Assembly: GCA_016508695.1 (NCBI GenBank)
Contig: VNKQ01000007.1
Coordinates: 434,001-498,000 of the forward strand
Source: Hyphodiscus hymeniophilus
Lineage: Eukaryota > Ascomycota > Leotiomycetes > Helotiales > Hyphodiscaceae
Length of the DNA stretch: 64,000 bases
Direction of reading: 5' to 3'
Shown here: positions 1 through 11,441 of the stretch, one piece after another
Numbering within the stretch: the stretch's first letter is position 1
How the letters are laid out: every line of letters starts with the position of its first letter
Translations under genes and position numbers: made by a program
The notes under the pieces: model-generated
Told to the model about the DNA's origin: nothing
What the model saw: only the letters and a program-made list of their open reading frames with translations
The model's database searches: none

Positions 1-1546
1 AAATTGTGCCTGTAAGGTGCCTCAGTCTGGGCCCTTTTCATCGTTGACAGGCTTTCAAACAGCTTGGCAAAAGGTTAATCACAACCCAAAGTGACGCGAA
101 ACCGCCAGCAACCCAGTCCATGATTAACAATTTTTATGATTTGCACTCGCAAAATGCCTATCAACTCGTCCGAGACGCGGGTCAAGTCATTTGAGGGGCC
201 TTCTTGTCAATGCTAGCAGAGAAGATGAAAAATTCCCAACACCATATGCATAACATTAGGGCTTCTTCAAATTTCTGATTCGAATGAGGATGTGCTAAGT
301 CCAAGACCAATGTTATGAACGGAGATGAGCGAACGCTTGACCAGCTGTTCAGCCCACAATGAACTGCATTTTGGGGCTCTTGGCAGTTACAAATTCCAAG
401 CGTCATTGCAAAGGGCATGTTCAAACGAGCAATCCCAACAAAAAAGAAGTCGTCAAGCTATCAATACACAGAGTGTTTGAGATCAGAAGGACTATCGGCT
501 CGAAGCACCTTCCTCAGTGGAAGATCGACACGTGACCCTCGTACACCCCCCTTGAAAATTGTCCTTCATTGATTGATCTGCGCATTCAACAACTCAGTGA
601 AACGCGCCAGCGAATACAGCATGAAGAATATCAAGGCAAAAACTTCCAGCTTAAAAGGCGAGTCGTCAAACGGTGATTTGTTTGTGGCTGTCCACGTTCA
701 GATGGCGATGAAACGTCTGAAGCCGGTACAACTACTGTGGGGAATTCGAGACATGTGTCAGGGCCTGGTAAAGCAACCACAGGTCGCAGAGAACATCGGC
801 ACCAACTGCTTTCACCCCATATTCTGTCTGCACTGAAGCGATTCACTACTGGAGCCAACAAGATCCAATGCTCTTCGTTACAGCCTCAGGTTGCTCCAGT
901 CTTGCGCCTCCAGAGAGGGACGGAGGTGACGCGCATTTCAGCCAATGCGTCGCCGCCGATGCTCCTAATTCAATTCAAACGCTTGTCAGATGATACAGGT
1001 GTCAAAGGAACACAGTGCATTCGATGAACAATGTCCTTTCTCTTGTTGGTTGCGGCATTTTTGAGAAGCAGATCGGAAGGCACTATGGGAGGCTGAGGCC
1101 GAGCGCCAAAGACTTGTCACATCGATCCTCCGGAAACACACCTGAAGGACGCTTTGTCGTCCCGAGGTCGCTTAAGGAACTTGCCTCCGAGATCTTGTCT
1201 ACTCTTGTCTAATCTTGTCTTATCTTGTCTAATGTGGCTAGGTACAAGTACTTACTAGTTAGGGGTGACGGTTGCTCCCCAGGCAGGATCCACTGGTGCG
1301 GCGATGTTTGAGGCTCACTCATGGAGTAAGACTCCAGTCGTCTAAGTTACTGCTGTAGCAGTGTTGACAGATCAGACCCTCCTACCTCGCCTCTACGATC
1401 CTGGTTCCAGGTATTAGCAAGGTGAGGCAAGCTTTGGGACTTAACCGGTGCCAGTCTTTAGTCGACCGGGGAATCCCAAACTCAGCAAGCGCTGTCGTCT
1501 TGAGACGGGGTCTGCATGTTGAAAGCAGAGGGATGAGGAAGTCGCT
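1..1546. other. No gene recognised; upstream region
   Basis: Short open frames occur on both strands but none has a recognisable domain, a plausible splice pattern or a good start context. The last part, from about 1260, is presumably the promoter region of the secreted repeat protein that starts at 1709. A ten-base direct repeat lies at 1191-1230 and is listed separately. Confidence 0.5.
1191..1232 (+). repeat. Four copies of a 10-nt TCTTGTCT-type direct repeat
   Basis: The motif (a/t)(t/c)CTTGTCT repeats four times at an exact 10-base period (1191, 1201, 1211, 1221). It lies about 480 bases upstream of the secreted repeat-protein gene. A period of one helical turn could place protein sites on one DNA face, but simple slippage explains it equally well. 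Confidence 0.7.
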
Positions 1547-1547
1547 C

Positions 1548-1556
1548 ATATAAAGC
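1548..1556 (+). promoter_or_regulatory. TATA-like box of the secreted repeat-protein gene
   Basis: A CATATAAAG element sits about 155 bases before the ATG at 1709. It is followed by a pyrimidine-rich leader (about 1580-1680) with several TCTTC and CAATCATT stretches, an arrangement usual for strongly expressed genes of filamentous fungi. The transcription start was not determined. Confidence 0.5.
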
Positions 1557-1708
1557 TCTCATACTTGCTCACACCAGTTCAATTTTCTTCTCCACACAAT
1601 CATTACATTCTTCATCAACTCCTGGTTCGAGTTTTTTTTTGTCTACCTTGCATTCATTCGTTCTAGTCAAACTTTAAACTGCCGGCCAGTCTTTACATTA
1701 CCTTCACC

Positions 1709-2776
1709 ATGCATACCCCCTCCCTTGTTCAACTTTTGGCTGTCGCCTTATGTGCCTCGCCCATTATCTCTGCTTTGGCCATTCCAGCCTCGGCAGACTT
1801 GGACAGAAGAGATCTGGTTCGTAGCCACATACTCCTTACTTACTCCGGCTCTAATCCATTCTAGAACGGCAATGATCTAATATCTCGCCAATACATTGGG
1901 ACTCGTAAGTCCCCCTACTGGAATTCAAGGAGCGAGCGGCTGACCATAAATCTTACAAGGCGAGCCCCATCACACTGAGAAGCAAATTGCTGCCAAGAAA
2001 GCAGCGGCTGCCAAAGCTGCCCGCGATATAGAACTCGAGACTCGCGAGCCTCACCACACCGAGAAGCAAATCGCTGCCAAGAAAGCAGCAGCTGCCAAAG
2101 CTGCCCGCGATGTAGAACTCGAGACTCGCGAGCCTCACCACACTGAGAAGCAAATCGCTGCCAAGAAAGCAGCGGCTGCTGCCAAGACTGCCCGTGATGT
2201 TGAGGAGCTTGGGACTCGTGAGCCTCATCACACTGAGAAGCAAATCGCTGCGAAAAAGGCAGCGGCTGCCAAAGCTGCCCGCGATGTAGAACTCGAGACT
2301 CGCGAGCCTCACCACACTGAGAAGCAAATCGCTGCGAAGAAAGCAGCGGCTGCTGCCAAGACTGCACGCGATGTTGAGGAGCTTGAGACTCGCGAGCCCC
2401 ATCACACTGAGAAGCAAATCGCTGCGAAGAAGGCAGCGGCTGCCGCCAAGTCTGCACGCGATGTTGAGGAGCTTGAGACTCGCGAGCCCCATCACACTGA
2501 GAAGCAAATCGCTGCGAAGAAGGCAGCGGCTGCCGCCAAGACTGCACGCGATGTTGAGGAGCTTGAGACTCGCGAGCCCCATCACACTGAGAAGCAAATC
2601 GCTGCGAAGAAGGCAGCGGCTGCCGCCAAGACTGCACGCGATGTCGAGGAACTTGAGACTCGTAAGCCCCTCCCACTGGAACTTAATGAGCGAACGGCTC
2701 ACCACAAATCTTACTAGGCGAACCCCATCACACCGAGAAGCAAATCGCTGCCAAAAAGGCAAAGGCCTCTGCATAA
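1709..2776 (+). CDS. Secreted Ala/Lys-rich tandem-repeat protein
   Basis: The spliced model has exons 1709-1816, 1865-1904, 1960-2661 and 2718-2776 and encodes 302 residues. Residues 1-24 form a typical signal peptide (LVQLLAVALCA core, ALA end). A short pro-segment with the dibasic site LDRR follows. The rest is eight full units of 28 or 30 residues plus a ninth truncated one; each unit starts R-EPHHTEKQIAAKK, continues with an alanine run and ends ARDVE(E)LET. Cysteine is absent from the repeats, and each unit is a cationic, probably helical, segment. All splice sites are GT-AG, and introns 2 and 3 are homologous to each other. The layout recalls fungal repeat secretory proteins cut by Kex2 (Ustilago Rep1, RiPP precursors), but the unit junction is Thr-Arg rather than Lys-Arg, so processing is uncertain. 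Function is unknown; a surface peptide or effector is possible. Confidence 0.85.
1960..2770 (+). repeat. Coding tandem array, 84- and 90-bp units
   Basis: Exon 3 (702 bases) is exactly three 84-bp units plus five 90-bp units, in the order 84, 84, 90, 84, 90, 90, 90, 90. A ninth unit starts at 2718 after intron 3 and ends early. The 90-bp form differs by an extra Ala codon and an extra Glu codon. The last four full units are almost identical, which points to recent duplication or gene conversion. Confidence 0.9.
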
Positions 2777-3656
2777 TCTCGCCGTTGGGGGTTTGGGGAT
2801 GAGGGTGGTATCAGAATGGGAAGGGCGGATGAATGCTTGGTGTTGACATTTGGCATAAAACACCCAGTCTGGGAATGGCGTCTTCGCATTAATGATCAAT
2901 GACTACCTCAAAAGGACTTCCCACCTGGGTTCATTGAAACACATGATTTGGTAAATGAAGTGAGTGAATTGTGAATGAAAAAAAGCGAAGCATACATTTT
3001 CCCTTAAGTGTCCTGATCGTTCAGAGGATTTGAGCGATCCGGGCTTTTACGGAAATAGTACCAAGATATGAAGACTTTCTCTATGAACTCGTTCTTCAGA
3101 ATTTAAAGAAGCATGCCCTCGAGCTCTCCCGCGGACTTTTGGAAGCGGTCGCAAGGTCGGTAACATGCACAGGGGTCGCGCACGTAACTGAAATAGATCT
3201 GATGGAACATTGAACTTCACTAATAAACTCTTCATAACCGTGAATCAGGAGAACCATGATGAAGAAGATCCAGGCAGTATCAAGTGGACAGTTCTCTTAT
3301 TGTATTTCGTCAGCATGGGTCAGCAGGGAGCTGACTTCTCCAATTGCCTCCAAGGATCAGGTACATACAAATCAACAGCCGATCAACCGAAACTCATCGA
3401 CTTCGTGGATCGATTGGTACAACAGACGAGTATGACATCTCTATTGAGGTTTCTGTGTTCACTTATTGATTCCAAACATCCAATAATTGCACATTTATCT
3501 GCCGATATTACCCCGCGCGAGAATCGGGGAACAGAGACTTTTACCCCACCTTCGCGTTGCCATACCATCTCCCAATTTAATATTCGCACAGGTTCAATTT
3601 CGTCACTCCCATCCAACTGAAAGAACATCAACAAGTCTTATAACTCAAGAACCACA
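2777..3656. other. Intergenic region between repeat protein and SSADH
   Basis: Nothing gene-like is supported. The first 250 bases are probably the 3' UTR and terminator of the repeat-protein gene. A GC-rich near-palindrome (CCCCGCGCGAGAATCGGGG, 3511-3529) lies about 130 bases before the dehydrogenase ATG. It resembles a paired CCG/CGG site for a Zn2Cys6 regulator, but this is only suggestive. Confidence 0.45.
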
Positions 3657-5495
3657 ATGTCTCCAAATCTTCCCTTCCAAGTAGGTTTTGGAGGCTTTAT
3701 ATTGAACAGATAGCGAGGCTGACGGGCGAAGCTCAAAAACCCCTCCCTATTTAAGGACCAGTCTCTCGTCAACGGCAACTGGGTTGAAGCCGCATCAGGA
3801 AAGAGATTTGATGTTGTAGGTCAGTATTTCTTGATTCCGATCAAGACTTTATTTAAAAGATAATAGATCCCGGATCCGGCAAAGTCTGGGCTTCGGCGCC
3901 CGACAACGATGCCAACGACGTCGACGCTGCTGTCAAAACTGCTCACGTTGCTTTTGAAAGCTTCAAGAAAGTCAACCCACGTCAACGCGCACAATGGCTT
4001 CTGAAGTGGGATACCCTAATCCGCGAGAACAGAGACGATCTCGCCAACATTGTCACCTACGAGACAGGAAAGCCTCTTTCTGAGTCCCAGGGAGAGATCG
4101 ATTATTCGCTAGGTTTTACATGGTGGTTCGCCGGTGAGGCGGAACGAGTCACTGGAACTGTCAACACACCTGCAGCCCCTGGAAGACGTGTCTTCACTGT
4201 GAAGCAGCCAATTGGTGTTGCTGCTGCTTTAGTTCCCTGGAACTTCCCCATTGCGTGAGTGTGATCGGAAGTGGTGGCGATAGGATCTGACAAGTACAGC
4301 ATGATCTTACGGAAAGCAAGTGCAGCTTTAGCAGCTGGATGTTGTATGGTTATTAAACCATCTCCAGAAACTCCTCTCTCAGTCCTGGCTTTGTCCGAAC
4401 TTGCAGCGCAAGCTGGCTTTCCAAAGGGAGTTCTCAGTGTGTTAACAACTAGTCTGGAGAACACCCCTGCTTTGAGCGAAGCATTATGCCGTCATCCCTT
4501 GATCAAGAAGGTCACTTTTACTGGATCTGTAAGTACTCTCAACTAGATTGAAAGTTATCCCTGCTAACATTCAATAGACCCGTGTTGGAAAGCTTGTTGC
4601 GAAACTTTGCGCCGATGGCTTGAAGAAGGTTACCCTCGAACTTGGGGGTAACTGTCCTTTCCTCATATTCGATGATGCGGACTTAAACCAGGCACTGACA
4701 GGTATGTTTCGAGCATCGACGGGACTTGAATCTTAATCGCTGACACTTTTTCAGCCCTTATGGGACTTAAATGGAGACATGCTGGCCAAGCGTGTATCAC
4801 TGCAAATCGTGTCTACGTGCAAAGTGGAGTGTACGACAAATTTGCGGCTATGCTCAAAGAGGCGAGCGCCAAACTAGTCGTAGGTCACGGTGCTGATAAA
4901 AAGACGACAATGGGACCAGTCACTACTCCTCGAAGTCTCGACAAAGCGCTTAGTCAAGTTGAGGATGCCAAGAAGCACGGAGGTCAGGTTGTCCTTGGAG
5001 GTGGAAAGGTCATGGGTACCTCTGGGTACTTTTTTGAGCCTACCATCATTTTGGGAGCAACGAAGGAGATGTTGATCACCGAGGAAGAGACTTTTGCGCC
5101 TGTGTTGGCACTTTATTCATTTGACACAGAGGGGGAAGCTGTTGCAGCTGCGAATAATACCAGTGTAAGTCTTACGCCCTTTACAAAAGGGATAATATAT
5201 TGATAAATCGGCCAGATGGGTTTGGCTTCGTACTTCTTCACCAAGAATATCGACCGAACCTGGAGACTCCTGGAGAACCTTGAGGCCGGTATGATCGGGA
5301 TGAACACTGGTAAGTCTGGACCCGGAGAGATTTTATCCAGGGACTGACAATTGACTAGGAAACGCATCCGCTGCTGAATCTCCGTTCGGAGGCATCAAGG
5401 AATCCGGTTATGGCAAGGAGTCAGGAAAAGATGTCGCCATCGCCGAATATCTGATCACCAAAACTGGCACATTGAGTCTCGAGGATCATTTCTGA
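3657..5495 (+). CDS. Succinate-semialdehyde dehydrogenase (ALDH family)
   Basis: The enzyme should oxidise succinate semialdehyde to succinate with NAD(P), the last step of the GABA shunt. Exons 3657-3680, 3756-3819, 3867-4254, 4300-4528, 4578-4701, 4755-5164, 5216-5309 and 5359-5495 give 489 residues, the usual family length. The ALDH landmarks are all present: PWNFPIA, the Rossmann motif FTGSTRVGK, the general base Glu in LELGGNCPF (about residue 255), the catalytic Cys in GQACITANRVYV (about 288), EETFAPV and the C-terminal ESPFGGIKESGYGKE. There is no evident mitochondrial presequence, so a cytosolic Uga2-type enzyme is likely. The assignment to SSADH rather than another ALDH rests on overall similarity to fungal Uga2/GabD proteins. 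Confidence 0.92.
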
Positions 5496-6032
5496 TCCCG
5501 TCTCACCATTGTTTTGAGTACAAGCGCCGAATCTTCTTCGAGAACCAAAATCCGTATCTTTTGTAACTGAGTACCTGAAGAAACAGATCGCCAATGTGAA
5601 ATAGGATGGGCCGGAGAAGGGTGGTGCTACTAATGTCACGTGACTTATTTCCTTCCAATACCAAAAATTTACCTACCTCACTTACCCGCAGATGGTCGCA
5701 AAGCTACATATGAGCCTCGGAGATGCAGGCAGGTACTGATATAAACATATTCCGGTGAAGTGTTCATCCGATTGCCCCATCGTCTTTGGGACGGGAACGG
5801 GGTAACGAAGTAAGACTTCTGATTGGATCCCCAGCTCAAACTGCTCCTCATTTTAAAATGCCTCGGTAAATCAAATCACTCCATCGTTCACCATTCGTTC
5901 ATCGTCTCCATGCGGAAAGAAATGCATGACTTTCCTCATATAGCATATTCTTCCCCTGAGTGAAGTTCGATATTTAAAAGCATCCTGTACAACCTGGCAT
6001 CCTCTTTGCATTCATCTCTACCTGACGCCAGA

Positions 6033-7182
6033 ATGTCTGTCTCAAAAGCCGTCAAGGCCCTCACCCTCCCAGCCCGGCTGGTCATAGCAGATCCCAGAGC
6101 CACGGGAACTCTCCTGCTCGCAGTCCTCTACTTCCCCGATAAGCTGCGGTCTTTACTCCCAGAGCGAGTATATGAAGTGGTAACGTCCCCACGCTTTGTC
6201 CGAGCCTTAAAAGCGTTCCTCGGACTAGGCGTTGCTCGGACTGTGAACAACAAGCTCTCCCAATACGTTGTCAACAACTGGAAGAGCAATGCGAAGTTCA
6301 TCAAGAGCCAGGAGGTTGTCTTGATTACTGGAGGATGCAGTGGTATTGGCTTAGGCATGGTTGAGGCATTCTCAAGGATGGGAACAAAGGTGGTTGTCAT
6401 GGATCTTAGCCCCCCGAAGACTTCAATTCGTAAGCTTTCCCTCGAGCGATAATTATGGTCAATGGCTTACGAGAATGCAGCTCAAGGCGTCCATTTTTAT
6501 CAGTGCGACGTCACATCCTCGTCTCAAATCAGTGATGCCGCCGCAGAAATCCGCAAATCAGTTGGTGACCCAACCGTCTTGATCAACAATGCAGGTATCG
6601 GAAGCAGCGCTACTATCCTGGACGGATCAGAAGAAATCATTCGTAAGACTTTTGAAGTCAACACGATCGCTCATTTCCTCATGGTCAAAGAGTTCCTACC
6701 TGCAATGATCAAGAAGAATAAGGGTCACGTGGTGACGATCGCCAGCATGGCATCCTTCATCGTCCACGCGGGAAATGTAGACTATTCCTGCACGAAGGCC
6801 AGTGCTCTGGCCTTCCACGAAGGCCTTGCTTCTGAATTGAAGGCGAGATATAACGCGCCCGATGTTCGGACAACGTAAGTTCTCGCACGTGCAAAATCAG
6901 GATCAAGGTTTGCTAATAATTCATTCCAGTGTGGTTCACCCTAGCTGGATTCGTACACCTCTCATTCAGCGGTTGCTTGATCACCCAGGCTTCAAAGATC
7001 CCGTCATTGAACCGGAAGTGGTAGTATCTAGAGTTGTTGATCAAGTCGTATCTGGACAGAGCGGACAGCTTTTCTTACCATCGGCGATTGGTGTGTTTGG
7101 TTATCTGCGCTCATGGCCATCGTGGCTTCAGAACGGATTTAGGAATAGAATTGCGCACACACTCGAGGAAGTAAAGTTGTAG
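6033..7182 (+). CDS. Membrane-associated short-chain dehydrogenase/reductase
   Basis: Exons 6033-6429, 6481-6874 and 6930-7182 encode 347 residues. A roughly 95-residue N-terminal extension with a hydrophobic segment (TGTLLLAVLYF) precedes a classical SDR domain: cofactor loop TGGCSGIG (about 99-106), INNAGIG, the catalytic Ser in SMASF and the YSCTK active site (about 233-237). An aspartate after beta-2 (VVMDLS) suggests NAD preference. The C terminus is hydrophobic (IGVFGYLRSWPSWLQ). This layout matches the retinol-dehydrogenase/17-beta-HSD-11-like SDRs of lipid droplets and ER; the substrate cannot be read from the sequence. A TATA-like TATTTAAAAG lies about 65 bases before the ATG. Confidence 0.9.
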
Positions 7183-8586
7183 GATTGGTTCTATCTATTT
7201 AGTAGATTGTAACGTAGTATTTCCTATCGTTCAAAGATCGAGAACAGACTTCTTGGAAGGATGAGGACTCTCATGTTTTGTTTTTCACGAAATCTGGCGA
7301 TATTGTCACATATCAGATTTGGAATGAGTGGGTAATCAGATCTGGGGTGGGTACGTATGTCAGTCTCAAACATCAGCCACTCCGGCATATCTAATAAACA
7401 ATGCATGTGCCGATTTCATGCAGCACTCACATCTTGCCGCAAGTCTCTCTCTGATATGGACCGCATTGTCTTTCACCCCTCTTAGATCGTCTGGGTCGCC
7501 TGGCTATTCATGAGCAATCATCTCCCCAAGTAGCGCTCCTAAACCCTGATTGGACCAGCAATCCGTCCGAGCCATTTGGCGATTTGGACTCGAAGCATCT
7601 TCGCCAAAATGCAACCATGCATAAGCGAAAATCCACCACCTGCACACTTCTTGTTACTCCAATCATGACTTATTAATACACCGATTGAGTTTCCTAGCCC
7701 AGATGTGGCTGGACCTATTCGCATGAAATTTTCACATCCCTCGCGCTCAGGAGCCGCAAGTCTTGTCGAGCGTCACAGACACAACACCGCACATTGCGCG
7801 TTTGCCGCAATCAAATCGCTGAATCTCACAGTCTTTGGGCCGCGCCACCACGCAGTCGTGGTTTACAGTAGATAGCTCTGGTGCCTGCATTGGTTGGATG
7901 GTGTCGTCCAGGATTGATGTTATTCCAAATTCTGCTTACCAGCTAGGCGGTTATAACAGAGTTGACGGCTTACGAGCTGGTCCTGTGATGCGTCCTTGAT
8001 GTGAGGTTTACTAGGACCAGGAACGAGTATGTGCACTATACATATGTGGCGTCTGAGGACCCGCTTTCACACATATAGACTCAGATCTGAAGTATGTGAG
8101 CTGGGCCGGAAGGACTTCCGGACTGATGGGCTATGCCTGTAGGTCTGTTGCCGCGTCTCACGGTCCGCAGCTTTGTCTTTGTCATTGAAGGAGCGATGGA
8201 TGGAAGCCAAGATTGTCAGCTTATTTGGACGCTTTGCAATTGTTCGCATTCAGCGCTCTTACCCATGGTTGTCTACTGGAATGACAAAGATAGATGAACG
8301 CCTCTTCAGATAAAGGTAGGGTTTTGAGCAGCCACTGATCGAGGCCTGGGATTGTCAAAGTGGTTGCTCGTTGTGTTTCTTTCTGTGTTTCTTTTGGTCT
8401 GTGCCGCGAGGACTCTCGATTGAATGTGGGCTTGCCAAGATTCTTCTAAATCATTATATCAGACTTCAGCTTCTCCTTGAGTGTATAATGATTCACGTTC
8501 CGCTTTTCGGGGCTTTGAGCAACTCCTCAATTCCGGAACTCTCCTCTCTTCTTCCCTCGACACAAGAGGTCACACAGAGCTCCATC
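7183..8586. other. Intergenic, 1.4 kb, no gene seen
   Basis: No open frame here has domain content or convincing splice structure. The region separates two genes on the same strand, so it must hold the 3' end of the SDR transcript and the promoter of the DUF3445 gene. An upstream in-frame ATG at 8488 could lengthen the next protein by 33 residues, but the ATG at 8587 is followed directly by a membrane anchor and is preferred. Confidence 0.45.
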
Positions 8587-9757
8587 ATGGCAACAGATGT
8601 CTTCGCTGCGCTACTACTTGTTATAGCGATCATCGTGATCTATATCACCAAATACAACAGCCAGCAATGGAAGATATTTTCGAACTGTCACACAATCCCA
8701 TCGACCAAGCAGCGGCAGACCACCGTGGTGGAGAGCACGGGACTAGTCCATACTACACTCAAACCGTTCCAGCTCCCAACACTCAAACCTCGGACATCTT
8801 CACACATGGCAATGGGTCTCAAGCGCCTCGAAGAATCCAATTGGCTCACCATAGACAAAGGCTACCACTCCGAGCACGTTCTTCGAGCTTACATGCTGGA
8901 GAACGCTCGTCCAGATGTACTTCAATGTCTTCCCAATACCGAAGCAGCATGTCACGAAGTGCTCGATCTCGTGACGTCTTTCCTTTCGAAGCGCTTCCCA
9001 GAATGTTTTACCATCAATCATTCGACCTCTACGATCTTCAATCATCTTACGAAGGAGTCTCACCTTATAGGAGCTCAATGTTCAAACCCGATGGAAGTTG
9101 CAGCCAGGCTCGCAATGGAGGACTTTAACATCTTGGTCAAGGATCCTCAAAGTGGAGAATACACCTTGATGGCATCAGCGACTCTGTTTCCCGCAGGATG
9201 GCAACTACAGGAGAGGATAGGAACCAGTATGGCGAACTTACACTCTCCAGTCCCACGTTGGCAGGAGAAACTTGGGAGTGCTGTCAACCGGTACATACAC
9301 CCACCCATCTTCCCTTGACTCAGACTGATACAACTTTAGCTACTTTGATCATCTTTCACCACGCACATGCATGGAGCGCTACAACCTCTTCATCCAAACC
9401 ACTAACGAGCTGTTTCAAGACGGACCTGAAGCTCCACCGCCATTAGCCGTTCTACTGACAGCTGAAAACATTACTGTCAGGAGAGAACGCCAGACGTTCA
9501 CACGATTAGAGCAATCAGGCGGCGTCTTGTTCACGGTTAGAACATATATGCAACCGTTGATCGAACTGGGGGCAGAAGAATCTGAGGGGTTGCTCAGTCA
9601 AATCAGAGGCTGGGATGGGGAGATGCAGAGGTATAAAGGATGGGATCATTGGGGTACTGTGGTTGAGCAGTGGTGCGAGAGGCAAATCAGTCAGCAAAGG
9701 AAAGACTTGTATATTGTCGAGGACGCGACCTTGCGGGAGAGGAAACTTTCCGTTTGA
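8587..9757 (+). CDS. DUF3445 protein (haem-dependent oxidative N-demethylase-like)
   Basis: Exons 8587-9290 and 9340-9757 encode 373 residues. Residues 3-21 (DVFAALLLVIAIIVIYITK) are a membrane anchor. The remainder matches the fungal DUF3445/HDOD family: MGLKRLEESNWLTIDKGY, PDVLQCLPNTEAACHEVLDL, EVAARLAMEDFNILVKD, SATLFPAGWQLQERIG, the HSPVPRW stretch and RRERQTFTRLEQSGGVLFTV. Bacterial members are the alpha subunit of a haem-dependent demethylase; the fungal substrate is unknown and a demethylase role here is inference. The intron is short and canonical, and the join restores a continuous conserved segment (NR-YFDHLSPRTCMERYN). Low-complexity DNA and a decayed gene follow downstream. Confidence 0.85.
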
Positions 9758-10128
9758 GCGGGGCATATTGGCGTCGGATAGCTAGCTGGTCAATAACAAC
9801 AGTACTTCCGAGCATGGCTTGTCGAACACTAGTAAAGTAGTTGTGGGCGTTGGGGGTTTCAGAAAACAACTTCAGTGAATCGTATCGCTGTTGATTAATC
9901 AAAGCCTCGGACCACTGAAATTATAATACGAAACATCGAAACAGAATCGCCCAACTGTCTTGAGCCTTAAGGATGTTCTATCGAAAGCTCCATTGTCCAT
10001 CGCTCTCAGCACCAATGAGGGGCGAACCATACCCCGCATCAGCGCGGGACCCCTGTAGATCATTGACCTCGGCGTAGGCGTTGACATATCTCCATCTTCC
10101 TGTATCTTGAAGCTTGGTGCAATTGCTG

Positions 10129-11325
10129 TCTGGGGGTAATTTCACAGGGTTTAAAGACCTCGAAGGGACAAACGGTTGGTGTGATATTGGTTATCTGATT
10201 ACTGAGATTGGAGTGGAAGGGGAGGTGTATCACGAAGCAAAAAGGGACGGGAGGGATAGTAAGTGAAGAGACCTGCAAAGCGCAACTGTTGTATGAGATT
10301 CAGGGACCACGGTACTTCAACTCTGATGTGACAGCTATTCTGGATAACATTTCTTTTGAGTAGCTGGGTACGAATCCTGTGGCTCTCCGTGGTGTCTGAG
10401 CTGGCCCTCCTCCTCCAACCACCAAAATTGGTATCACAGCATGTGGAGGTCTCCAAGCTGAAGTCCATTGGTTCCTTGTTGGTCTCGATATTGAAGGGAA
10501 AGCAAGGATGTTGGAAATGCAGATCCGACAGGCTCTTGGCGATACCTCTCGATTCAACATCCTGAAGTTTACTCTCAATGGGACGGCAGCTGAGAATCCG
10601 ATAGAGCAGAATACTGCCACGGTAGATATTCGAATTCTTGCCCAGGTAAGGGAGGAAAAAGACCTAGCGACGAGCAGATTTCTCAGACCCATCATTGATC
10701 TGATCAAGTGTTCATATCCAGGCGCCACGTTTCACCTAGATTTTCGACAGGGCTTGCCGAAGGCCGTCCACGAGTATTTCGTGACCTTATTACCGCAGAG
10801 TGGCATCAGAAATCTGGTACGCTTTCGTGACGGACGAGGTTTGGCGATCGACCCGCCAGTCTTGACGAAAACGTATCCGGGACAACAACCTAGCGGAGCG
10901 GTCTCCGCATTGCCCGTGAAGAGCTTCAGCTAGACAGGCCGAGGACCACTGGGCTGGCTCGTCCATGCTTCTTGTGGTGACAAAGGCTGCAATGCGGACG
11001 TCGGATTCTGGGTCAAGAATGCCGATGGATATGACTGGTTGCGAACTTTGTTGAGTACCGAGAATTTGCAAAATTTGCTGGCAAAGGAAGACAATTGGAA
11101 GAAGATCGTAAGTCGTGGTTCAGCATTAACTCGTCTTGCTGATGTCTTTAGGATCGATTTGAACTGCCTAACTTTTGGGCGGTGCACTCCCTCCTCCATG
11201 ATCACCTCGACCGAGGTGTCAGTTGTTCGAGTACTTATGATTTCCTCGCGAAAAACGTAGCTGAGTTCCTGAGACGTCGGCATGTTGATCTGCGGAAAAA
11301 AATTCTCAACAGAGGAAAGTTGTAG
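10129..11325 (+). pseudogene. Decayed DUF1446 (AtuA-like) gene fragment
   Basis: The C-terminal two thirds of a DUF1446 protein can be followed: SGGNFTGFKDLEGTN, a +1 shift near 10220-10240, then KGTGGIVSEETCKAQLLYEI, NILKFTLNGTAA, LVHASCGDKGCNADVGFW and, after an intron (11108-11153 or so), DRFELPNFWAVHSLLHDHLD. It runs to a normal stop at 11323-11325. In-frame stops occur at 10361 (TAG), 10397 (TGA) and 10931 (TAG). The first two stand where the family has Gln- or Arg-like codons, compatible with C-to-T change. The N-terminal third is missing or unrecognisable. Intact relatives act in acyclic terpene/acyl-CoA-type catabolism in bacteria, and their fungal role is unclear. Not functional as it stands. 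Confidence 0.85.
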
Positions 11326-11441
11326 AAGAAAGCGAAATTCGAATAAGTCGATAGACCAGATGCCGAATTGTCCAATTGATGTGACCGATCTGGATAAGTC
11401 ATGGTAGCAGATCCTAGAAACTTGCGAATAAATCCACCCAG

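Noticed and set aside
1621..1650. tRNA-like B box (GGTTCGAG followed by T-run)
   Set aside because: No A box or cloverleaf partner upstream; it is part of the leader of the repeat-protein gene.
1915..2774. Two long minus-strand frames of 253 and 273 codons across the repeat array
   Set aside because: They are antisense shadows of the tandem repeats; their apparent repetition mirrors the plus-strand units and they have no start context or splice logic.
8481..9128. A 215-codon plus-strand frame overlapping the DUF3445 gene
   Set aside because: Out of frame with a well-conserved DUF3445 protein and with no domain of its own.
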